From NCBI RefSeq assembly GCF_018691265.1, contig NW_024881313.1, forward strand, positions 14,563,518 to 14,627,517: a DNA stretch of 64,000 nt. The letters are read 5' to 3'. The stretch is from Tyto alba. Lineage: Eukaryota > Chordata > Aves > Strigiformes > Tytonidae. The notes under the pieces are model-generated. The model saw only the letters and a list, made by a program, of their open reading frames with translations. It made no database searches and had not been told where the DNA came from. The stretch's first letter is position 1; each line of letters begins with the position of its first letter. Both the position numbers and the translations under genes were made by a program. Below are positions 37,401 through 47,560 of the stretch, piece by piece.

Positions 37401-40400
37401 AGTGAACAGTACTGGGGGAGCAAGCTCATGTATACTGTATGCTGCCTCATTTTGAGTGCTTGCAGATGGCCAAGTGAACAACAGCTCCCAATGTCACGTC
37501 TGACTAAAAAGAGCTAGCATGGTTTTAGATGGATAATTACCAAGTAGCAAAAGGGACATATTGTGTCTGAGATTTACACAGAGCCAGGATCTCAGGCTGA
37601 CACTGCAGCTTTTCGGATACTTTTTCTCAGATTTTTCAAATTTTCTGTTTTTTAAGCAGTATCTTTCCTGCATTACCATTTCTGCCTGCTTGTACAGGTC
37701 AGCTGAGCAGAAGACCATACAATCTCTCAACTGGAAAGCAAGCCCCCCTATGGACACATAAATGTGTACCCACCTGTGTAACTTGTGTTGTTCAGATGAA
37801 CTAAAATAAGCTGCACTTGCAAAAGCACAGTTTTACTAATACAAGATGCATCTGTACTAAGGGCACTTTGCCAGCATACTCCATGAGTATTCCTGATGGA
37901 AAACATCCCTTTCACATGCAGACTATGTCTACAGTCATTATGGTTTGTTTCATTTAAGGTTTTTAAAATAAAATTATGAAAATATCAGGTGCGTATGGCA
38001 TTGAGGTCATGATGTCTGTCTATGCCTGCAGAAAGCCTGAAACCACACCTCTGTAGATACAAATTTCCCCACACACTTCAGTGAGGATTTCAGTGTTAGT
38101 TCCCTTTAACCTCCCTGAAAATTAGAGCCCATGAGTAGAACAGGGAGGATCTTTCTGTTAACATGCCACCACCACCTTGAAGTAGCAACTCGTTTTGGCA
38201 CTAGGCATCAGTGACTCTGAAAGATTCCTAGTTACTACTGCTGTTGTTGGTCAAACCAAGCCAAAGGAGCTCAACAGGGCACTTGAGACATAGTACTAGT
38301 TAATAAGCCTGAGTAGTCCTGGAGAGAGACCATGAACATATTTCAAACCTCTGTGAGAAGTCAAGTTTGAGGAGCTGAAAGATACATGATTACCCAAATC
38401 ATTAGCAGGTGTTGGTGAAGCTTTGAAAAACAGCAGTGTCTTTCTATACCTTTTTGCCTTTCTATTTCACTCCCTTACCTTTTTCCTCCCAGCCCATTTC
38501 ACCTCATTGTCCAGCATGCTACAATGGTGAGTCCTCTACTACAACCCACTGCATCCAGCTCTATCTAGTATTCCCTCTCTCTCTTCTTGCAGAATGGAAA
38601 ACTGATGGCAGCAAGGAATGATTCTTGAGACCTGTCTTACACAAGAAAAGAAGACCAAAGAGACTTGATTTGTTAATTTATTTGAAAATAAAGCAGGAAA
38701 GTTCTTGCCACATCATTTAGACTACCTACACTGAAGACAGATGCTAAAGCAAGGCTTTTATCTATAGCAGACATAACAGGAACCAAGAACCTGAAACTGG
38801 AAAACACAAAGTGGAAAACAAACAAATGCATTTTAAGAATGAAAAAAATAGCCACTGAAAGGCATCACAAAAGAAGGCAGCTCACTGCCCTTCCTCCTAT
38901 AGAAAGCACTGGAAGGTCAGCTTCTTAATTTAAGACCTGCAGGGTACAAAAGAGTAGTTGAGTGACTATTCTTTCAGTAGCCAGATTTCCAAATTCTCAA
39001 TAATCACTGCATGCGTAGGGTGTGGTTTACTGCTGCTCCTTTCAAGATTCCTCTCTTAAACTGTGGATAAGGCAGCACTGCAGTTAATGCATTATTAGGG
39101 TAGACTAATTTCAGGCAGAAGTGTTTAGAGCTAGGAGAAGTCGAGCTAATCCAACTCTAAACAATCTCTTGGACCTCCACACACCTGGCCCTCTGAAGTC
39201 TTTGATGTATAAAGGAAGAGGACAGAAAGTCCCAATCCTCAAAATAGTCTGTGCGCAGAGAAGAAGGTACAAAAGAGGCAACACATTTTGTATTTTCATG
39301 GACTCTAAATGGATGGTTTGGGGAAAACAAAATGAAGTACAGGATGGTTATGAGAGTGAGCACTCACAGGGGCAAAGGCCTAGATGCAGCCCCAAGGTTT
39401 GTGTTGAGGAAGCCCAATCCTGCTGAGAAATGCTACACAGAAATTATAGAAGTGTTCTTAGGAATGTCCTCTTAAATGTAAATAAAGTAAAAAGAAGAAC
39501 GCAAAAGAATCAGAAAACATATAGCTTCTTCCTATTAACTTAGCAAGAACAAATGAGGCACTTCAACAAAGCACATTTGTAGTAACAGAAATGAAATTCC
39601 TCAGTAACTCTGATAATACTATCTATCAGGAGATAGATGGTCCTGGGATTTGGATTTCCATTCTGAAACAGGTTTTGCAGCACTGTGCTTCATGATATTT
39701 AGAGCCATTTCAGAGGTAATTTAATGTCTTCATGCAGAAGCAAAGAGCTGACAAAACCCTGTATGTCAGAATAAATTACCAGGTGCAAGTGCCAAAGCCA
39801 GGTGCCAACTTCATGTCAGATCTTTCCATTTCGTCCCTCCTCATCCCCCCTATAACAGCAGGTTAGATTGCTTGGTCTGCTTAGAATCCTTATTTTATAT
39901 GTATTTATAGTTGAAATCTGTACTTTCTATCAATTCCAATATTGACAGAAAAACATACTTCGTTCCAGTCAGTAAAACAGGGGCTTTGTCTAAGAAATAT
40001 CTAGGGGCCTTATGCTCTCTGCTGACCCAGGGGGATTCCCAAGGCGATGTAACCGTAATAACATCCTTTTGATAATGTATTTCAATGGTCTATTAGTGAA
40101 AAAGGCCTCTCATTGATTCCCTCCTTCTCTCACCCTTTTAGGGAATTCCCTTAGGAACGGGAAAAGATCTAATTCTCCATCTGCCACCGCCGTGGACTTG
40201 AGTAAACCCGTTGTTGCTCACGCTGGGCAAAGAATTAAAGATGGGGAAACTTTTTTCCCCCACCCCCCACCCCACGCCCCCCCCCCCCTTCGCTTTAAGC
40301 TGCTCGTCGCTGAGGCACAAGCCGGGAGCCTGCGGCCGCCCCTCACCGCGCAGCCGACCGCCGGCGGGACCGGGCCGGGGTCGGTGCCGGTGCCAGGAGG

Positions 40401-40778
40401 AGCCCCAGGGACCGGAGCAGGTGCCGCTGAGGCCGGTGGGGCTCCCCGCAGCCCCCCCTGCCCGCTACCTCCCCGGGGACGAGCTGCCGGGGTGGAAAAG
40501 CCCGGTCCTCGGCGAGGGCCGGCCGGACCCTGCGGGGCAGCCGGGGGATGCCGGCTCCCCCCTCCCTGGCCGGCTGCCCGGGGTGCGCCTCCGGTCGCCG
40601 CGCCGAGGCTCCGCGGCCGATGCGCATCCCGAGAAGCTTGCGTGTGTTTCCCCCCGCCCCACCCCCCCTCCGGCTCCTCCGCCGCCAAGCCTGGGGCCCC
40701 CAGGGAGAACCCCCCCTTCGCCCCCTCCGCTGCGGCACGGCCACGTCCCGGCCCCGCCGCCGCCCGCGGGTGCCTTAC

Positions 40779-41000
40779 CTCCGCCGGCGCCCGGGAGATG
40801 CGGAGAAGGCTCCCGGCGCCGTGCAGCCCTCACCGAGCCCCCGCCGCCGGGGGAGCGGAGGGACGCCGCGCTGCCCGAGCGGCTGCCGCGCTGTGCCGTG
40901 CCGTGCCGTGCCGCGCCGTGCCGTGCCGCAGGACCGCCGCCGCCGGCTGAATGTGCTGTCTCACGCTGGACAGGCTCCTCCCGAGAGCTGCTGCCGCCGC
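40779..41000 (-). other. DYNC1I1: DYNC1I1 exon 1, non-coding 5'UTR (5' end approximate)
   Basis: On the minus strand the sequence GGAG|GTAAGG places a near-consensus donor with the intron starting at 40778 and the exon ending at 40779. No ATG occurs on the minus strand between 40779 and 41235, so a leader started anywhere in the upper part of the island would reach the exon 2 start codon without an upstream ATG. The exon includes a seven-unit CGGCA-type repeat (sense strand). A second, weaker donor (CTCG|GTGAGG, intron from 40833) could give a shorter exon. The start coordinate of transcription is a guess; cap-based data would set it. Confidence 0.6.
40894..40928. repeat. (TGCCG)7 short tandem repeat in the CpG island
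   Basis: Seven 5-base units, TGCCG on the plus strand, with one unit changed to CGCCG (40914-40918). It falls in the putative 5'UTR exon 1, where the transcript would carry CGGCA units. Such GC-rich pentamers can be length-variable. Confidence 0.85.
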
Positions 41001-41225
41001 CTTCCTCCTCCCGCCTCCTCCTCCTCTTCCTCCGCCCGCGCGGCTCCGACAGCGACCCCCCCTCGGCAGCTCCCGGCGGGGCCGCGGGGCAGGTGGCGGC
41101 GGCGGGGCCTCCCTTGGAGGTGGGGTCGACCCCCCGCCGGGCCTGGACACCCTCCCCCCAGCAGCTCGGGTCTGAAGTGGGGTCCCCCCGGCCTCTCCGA
41201 GGTCCCCTCGCTGTCACCCCGGGGT

Positions 41226-41535
41226 GTCACCCCTGCATTGGCGCAGGCTTCCCCCCCTGCAGCAGCCTTGCCGGCCGCTGCACGGCAGCCTGGCTGTCAG
41301 CCCCAACAACCGCTTCACCATCAGCCCCACAAACAGCCTAGCCAGCACCCACCACCGCCTCCGCAGCATCCGTGCCACCAGCCCCACGGTAGCAGCCATC
41401 AGAACTGCAATGGCTCAACCATAACCCTCAAAGCTGCCTGGGTATTGCCCCCATGCCAGCCTCACCATCACCCCCACGGCAGCCTGGCCACCAGCCCTGT
41501 CGTGGCCTGGCCACCAGCCCTGTAGCAGCCTGGCC
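41226..41535. repeat. Degenerate GC-rich minisatellite beside the CpG island
   Basis: Variations on a CAGCCTGGCCACCAGCCC-type unit recur from about 41270, clearest at 41480-41535 where CCTGGCCACCAGCCCTGT appears twice in close succession. Earlier units are more diverged (CAGCCCCAACAACC, CAGCCCCACAAACAGCCT). It lies upstream of the promoter. Long proline-rich open frames across it are by-products. Confidence 0.7.
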
Positions 41536-44500
41536 AACTGTCGTGAGGGCAGCAGGCTCCTGCTGAGGCACTGTCCCTTTGGGGAAGAATGGGGAGAGCT
41601 CCAGAAGAGGTGAACGATACCCAGCTTTCATGGTTAGATGAGGGCAAACCTGCCGAAAGGCAGAGGTTTTGTTTTGTCCCCATTTCCTCACATCGCCCCT
41701 GTGGGTCCAGATACCAGAGAGGAGGGCCAGCCTCCTTCAGCAGCCCGCTTGCTCCTCTCTTTACACAGACATGTCCATCTCCTGAGGGAGAGCAGATAAG
41801 CAGAGCTGTGGGAGGCAGCCCATGTTCCTGCCGATACGCTGCTGGTGTAGATAACTCAGCTTCTCTCTCCCTCTTATTCCGCACAGGTATGTTGCCCCAC
41901 ACAGGAGGAAAATGTGCACCCTTTCGTACCATGGTTTGTTCTTTAAAGACATGACATCCTGGACATATGACTCACTGTTCTCCAGACCTCTGGTCCAAGC
42001 GAGCAGGAAAGGTGCCCTTCTGAAACCTGTCCCTGGAGCCATGTTTGGTTTGTTTTAGTGGGAAACACTAACTCCAGCCACTGTCGTTCCAGACCCAGGG
42101 CCTGTCCTGGGAAGTGAGGTATACCCAGACCACGGAAAAGCCGTCAAGGATTCACATCACCTCCAGGGTCTGCCAGACCTAGCCAGATTGCCCTGGCCAG
42201 GAGACAAAGAACCCTGAAGAGGAACAAAGGCATCCGTTTCCATTGTTGAAACGATGGTTTGTCATTTTAATTGGACTTGAAGAAGAGTCATATCTTTCTC
42301 TCCTGTAAGAGTGCTTAAAGGGCGACATTTTCTGCTTGTGCAGGCTGGAGCATGTGGAAAAGAGCCTGTGGTTTTGAATGCACAATTTGGAAAGTTTTGA
42401 GTTTGGGGCACTCAGTGTGCAACTCTTTATTAAAACAAGGCCCTTTCAAAATCAGATACTCAAAATCGAGCTTCAGAAACTGCTGTTTGATTTTGGAACT
42501 GTTAACTTTAGTCTCAGCTTTAGCATAAATCCCACAGGGTTTGTTTAGGTTTCTCTGGATTGTGCATAATTTGCAAATTCCCTGCAAACTCAGCAAATTC
42601 ATTTAAATTGTTCCTGAGCTAAGAGGGCCTTGGGGTCATTTAGTATTCCTGAATTGACAGATCAGACTGGTTCTCAGTGGTGCCCAATGAGGTTCTGCTA
42701 TAGTTAACGTGCTATCATATACATATAACCATAATGTGGTATCACATACATGCAACATGGTATCATAGACTATATCATGCCATCATATGATATGATATCA
42801 GGCACACTGATATATGTCATAAATAAGTCTTCAAAGCTTTTTAAGTCCTGCACTTTTTGTTACAAAGTAATGGTATTTTATGTTCTGCCAATAACTTGCA
42901 TGGAACATTTTTTAGAAAAACATTGTAAACCCCAGTTCAGCGGGACACAATTTTGATATTTGTTATATTCATATTTGCCATAGGTGATCTTCTCTTTTTA
43001 AAGCATAAAAATAAAGCACAAAAATGGAAATGTTAAGGCAAAACTGTAAATAACCCTCATGAAACAAAATAACAAATCTGGTAAAAATTAGTATTGAATA
43101 ATGGGGAATCCTATACAGAATAGTTTGGAAAGAACTTCAGTGGCCAGGGTAGCATTAAAAATACACAGTTTCTCCTCAGAATCAACTATTGTAAGCAAAT
43201 ATGGAGAGAAGTGAGCCTTGCTTTATATTCTTAATAGGTGATCCTAGGACTGACAAACTTTGGGAACACAAGAAAAATACACAACCAGCCTTGTCAAGGA
43301 GTTCTCTGAAGGAATAACAACTAATTTCCCTACAAGTGATTCTCTGTTCTATTTGACCTCATACTCAGCATTGTATTCTCTAATCATCCACAGCAAAAGC
43401 TCTCACTATTTCTGTGGATTTCTTGTTCTAGGGACAAAAATTGCGTTATCACTAATTTTACAAGACATGGATGAAACCTTTATATTCCAAGAAGATACGA
43501 TTACATTCATTTTTACAAAAAAAAAAAATCATTATGATCAATAATGTCTTTTTAACAGCATTTCATGAAATTACCCAGTCATTTCAGTATACTGCAGGAT
43601 GTATATTAATTTTACATTTTCCCATCAAACACAAATTCATAATATTGTCCAGCTTGTTACATTCTGCCAGTAGGTGTTATCTGATTATGTATGTCTTAAT
43701 TAACAGGTGAATGCAGTAGGGCAGAGTTAAGATTATTTTCAAAACTTTAAAGTTCTCACTCTGTGAATTCAGAAGGAAGTTACTGTAGCCTCAAATTGCT
43801 TTATTGGATCAACAGAGGGAAAACCAGTCAGCAATTACGTGCATCTGACAAGCTGCATTCTCCCCTTCAGGGGTCAGTTGTACATGCACACACAGCAACC
43901 ATGCTGTTATCTAAAGAGGAATCAAAGATTAAGGGGAAGTTTAGGGCTCATCATAGCCCATGGACTGTGTGGCAAAAAGCTATTGATAAAATTACAAAAA
44001 ATTCAATGTTTATTTGTCTCCCCTCTTCTATCTTACAGACACACATGTAAAATTTAGCATTTTCTGTGGACACAATAAGTGCAATATGTGGTTGATGAAT
44101 AGATTTGAAAAGTTCAAGGGAAAACAATTTGACATAATTTCTTTTTGTAGTTACTTTCTATAGAGTTGTTCACATGTAAGTTATTAATGAAGATTGTCAT
44201 AAATTGATCTGAAAAACCAATAACCATTTATGATGTAACATGAGACAAATAATTAGTAGGGCATTTCATTTCCCTGCCTTAGGCACCAACAACTCCTACT
44301 TCACAAAGGGCAGTAACAAATAAGTAAACCCTCTTGGAAGTCTGTGTCACTGGAAGATTAAAAATAAATTTCAAAGCAGACATTTCTAAGGCTTAATGGA
44401 AATGGCAGCACTTTTTAGACACTTTGCTTGATAGGCTTCTCCTGGGCTCTGCAAATAACAGAGAATGTTACAAAATGCCTTCCAGCTTTTCAAAGGCAAT

Positions 44501-47470
44501 GATTTAAACAAAGGATCAAAAGGCAGAATGAGAAAGGAAAGCAAGCTTTAGAAAAAGTGTGGAATATCACTTCTGAAGTCAGGTTTATTGTTATGGCAGT
44601 AAAGTCACTATAGGGCACTCTTCCACATGGCTTTAGAAATCTTTCCTTCACAAATGAACTAGTTTATTGGTAAAAAATACATGGGTGGTTACTTGGTTAT
44701 GAAGAAGTTAAGCACAAAGTATTGGAGAGCTTTAATTACTATTTGCTAAAAGCAGTTAGTTCTTCAGGCAGATCACTGAGTTGAAATTTCTGCAAGTCTG
44801 AATATCAACAAAGGTGCAAGAATATAAATGAAGAGTTTGAATATATCTGGTACACAGTCACTAATAATTCCTCAGACAATTGATTTGCTATTGGTGGATT
44901 GCCAGTTCCAAGATCTTTGCACAAACACATGTACAAAGCTATAAAAGCACTTATCTTAAAAAGGATAAATTATTTCTCAGAAAAAAAACAGCAAAAATGA
45001 GAGATGCAGTATACAAATAGAGGGTAAAAGGAGATCTGTGGCAGATGGGCGAGTTCCATGTTGTTCTGGAGCTGAGTTACTCTTCAAAGATACGGTAGCT
45101 GTGTGCTCTTAGAAACAAGGATATTAGTGACAGGCTCTTTTCTAAGCCTCTTTTCTTTGTTCCTCACTTACCTACAACATTGGCACTGAAGGGATTAATT
45201 AGAAGGCCAGAACATAACAGTTTCAACAAAGTTCTATGGGACCATGTGTATATAACTGAGGGACTTAGAAGGTACAAAGTACTGGTTTCAGATTTGCAAA
45301 CCAGCCTGATTGCAGTGATCCACATGATGCCTGGAATGTCCAGGGAAGGAGTAGCAAGGCTGCAGCAGTATATTTTATTTTTGCTGCTATTCAGACAACA
45401 GAAAAGGAAATTAAGGGGAGGCAAGAACACACTGGTACTTGCAAGAGAGGAAAATGTGTTCATGCTCAAACGGAGCAGCATCAGACCATTTGGATCTAGC
45501 GGGGTGTTTTTTCCAGAAAGCCTCATCTCCAACCCTGCTATTCATACAACAAGCACTCTGTAGCCCTGACTTGTCTCCTCTGACAGGTTCAGAGGCTGAA
45601 AGCTCTCTCAGCTTTTTTGGCTTGTCAAGATAAAAAGTTTAAGGGAGGGTAATGTATAGACTATTACTCTGTAGAGGGGCCCTAGCCTGGGTCAAGAGGA
45701 AAAGGAATAGTAGCATGCCCCCCTTTCCATCCTACTTTCCAAAAAATAAAAAAGCTAACTGCATTTACAATGTTAACTATACATTGTGATTGATGTACAC
45801 TCGATATTGGCTATTTATATGAGACTATAAATTCTTCATTCAATCTACCTATACAGTAGTTAGTAGATTAATGTGTCAACTGTGATTGAAAAAGCTTGGT
45901 GAGCTGTAGTTTAAATGTTAAGTGATAATAATAAGGACCAACTAAAATAGCAATTAGCTGGGAGATAGAGCAACATTTCTACAAATTGATCAAACCTTAG
46001 CAGAGCAACACTAAGCAGGATGACTGTGGATTCAGTCTGGTTCTTCAGGTAGAATTCATTCTAAGGAATCCCAGTCTTTCCATAAAAGATAACCATTATT
46101 CTCCAAGAAACTTTTTCTTGTTGTCCTAAAACTCAACAGTACTGTACATCTGAAATAAGAATCATGAACATGACTTCATATTTGAGACTCTGCCCATTAA
46201 AACACATCATTACCCAGGCTTCTGGTTTTGCACTTGTAACTGAGGTACAGAAGTGGCATGCAAGAAAGAAAGCATCTGGAAATTTTGTTACTGCCTTTGT
46301 AAAGAGCAGGTGCTTGCCACATAATGCAACTGGTTTCTTTTTTTTGAAAAGGTTCATTGTGCTGGAAAGGGCTTGGAAACATAGCAGCAAAGCAGCTACC
46401 TTGGGAAGGAACTGCAAGGTTCTAGGAAACACTTCCCCAAACTTTCTGGCAATGGTGGTGCGGACTCAGCAGCCGTTGAAGGACTTCAGGCTTGACGGGT
46501 TTTACTGTGCTTTGCTACTGTGCTCATGTTCTGAATTACTGAGAAAGCTACTAAAGGAGAGCTCCACAGCTTGTACGGTCAGGCCTGGAAGAGAAATGGG
46601 CTTAGGGCAAGACTAGATGAGTGGCTTAGAGAACACAGACTGAAATACTCTCTTAAAACCCAAACTAAATATGTGTCTCCTTTCAGTTCTGTTTCAAGTT
46701 CCTGATGACTTGTTGAAGGGAGTAAAAGAAATGATTGAGTTTACAGAATTACTGACAGCACTTTTTTACAATATTGGGTCCTTTTTACAAAATACTGTGT
46801 CATTTCCCTACACCACCTTTGGTTTGAAATCAAATCTTTCATGTTTGATTTAAAACAACAACAATTTGCATTTTTACAAACATCAAAGGATGCTACATCT
46901 CTTTATAGGATTCCTGAGACCTTCCAAATATTAACTTGAAGCTTAGCTTTACCATTCAGAGTTAAAATCAGCGGTACATACAAGGTGATCCATGAATTTA
47001 ATGCATCATGAAAGATGTATTAAAATGTATGAAACCAGCTAAGTGCTATTTTTGACAACAAACTGAATCTTATGGTAAATTATTCATTCATATGATTGAA
47101 AGTAGAAATGCGTTATGGAGAGAAGATCCTAAAAGAAAGTATTTCTCTAAAATGTCTCTTTGAAATATCCCTTATTTTCCATACTTAGTTCTGCCCAAGA
47201 CAGCCATCTTTGCTGGCCTCTCCCTTATGCCTCAACCATGAACTGGATGGACTAATTGCTGTAAATTAATAGGAAATTGTGGCCTTAACATCCCATCTAC
47301 AGAGACAACAATAACAGGTAGCAATTATAGCAGTGATCTGGATCTCTTTAGAAGTGACTATCGATGTGTCAGTGCACAACAAATGTTTCCAAGCAGTGCC
47401 CTAGCTCTGAGTTTATGGTCTAGTCTTAGAAAACCACTTACCTAGGGCCTGAGACATCCAGCCCTGGTCA
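41535..47470. other. Upstream DNA, no gene recognised
   Basis: AT-rich unique sequence 5' of DYNC1I1. A strong plus-strand donor-like site (CACAG|GTATGT at 41886/41887) could end a divergent promoter-associated transcript. At 42712-42820 there are repeated ATATCAT-like words. No coding similarity was recognised in either strand. Confidence 0.6.
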
Positions 47471-47480
47471 TGGCTTCCAT

Positions 47481-47560
47481 TTCATTTCATTCCATTCCAT
47501 TCCATTCCATTCCATTCCATTCCATTCCATTCCATTCCATTCCATTCCATTCCATTCCAT
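47481..47560. repeat. (TCCAT)n microsatellite
   Basis: Fourteen perfect TCCAT units at 47491-47560, preceded by two TTCAT variant units. The motif is GGAAT on the minus strand. The Ser-Ile-Pro-Phe-His open frame over it is only the repeat. Confidence 0.97.

Larger units (their letters stand above)
24436..40778 (-). other. DYNC1I1: DYNC1I1 intron 1 (about 16.3 kb)
   Basis: This intron runs from the inferred exon 1 donor to the exon 2 acceptor. No exon with family similarity was found in it. It contains AT-rich unique sequence, a T/G-rich tract near 32560-32620, a 13-base tandem duplication at 33011-33041, a 16-base palindrome at 34400-34415, and compact AT-rich blocks with homeobox/POU-like words (26820-26960 and 36490-36570). 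Between 24950 and 25160 is a short GC-richer patch of unknown origin. The intron's upper boundary depends on the exon 1 call. Confidence 0.6.
1..41000 (-). other. DYNC1I1: DYNC1I1 gene, 5' part (gene continues past the left edge)
   Basis: This is the span of the cytoplasmic dynein 1 intermediate chain 1 gene visible here, read on the minus strand. The protein is a non-catalytic subunit of the dynein-1 motor; it scaffolds light chains and binds dynactin and NudE-family proteins during minus-end-directed transport. Four coding exons join in one frame (phases 0, 1, 2, 2) and match the known N-terminal region of the family in order. I assign paralogue 1 rather than DYNC1I2 because the start reads MSDKSDLK (DYNC1I2 has Glu at residue 6, from memory) and because exon 3 has the paralogue-1 motif [13 protein letters not shown]. 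The right end is approximate, since the transcription start is not resolved. The light-chain-binding and WD40 exons are not in the window. Confidence 0.93.
40300..41235 (-). promoter_or_regulatory. DYNC1I1: CpG island, probable DYNC1I1 promoter
   Basis: About 0.9 kb of very GC-rich, CpG-dense sequence stands out sharply from AT-rich flanks. It has many GC-box-like runs and no obvious TATA box near the likely first exon. It lies upstream of the coding start on the gene's strand and contains a strong minus-strand splice donor at 40778. A CpG-island promoter with dispersed start sites fits a broadly expressed dynein gene. Long open frames on both strands here arise from the lack of AT-rich stop codons and are not genes. 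The promoter assignment is inferred from position and composition. A divergent plus-strand transcript is possible. Confidence 0.8.

Noticed and set aside
40192..41525. Several overlapping open frames of 87-376 codons on both strands, rich in Pro, Arg, Gly and Ala
   Set aside because: They lie in the CpG island and adjoining GC-rich minisatellite, where stop codons are rare. Frames overlap on both strands, composition is that of the DNA, and no family is recognisable.
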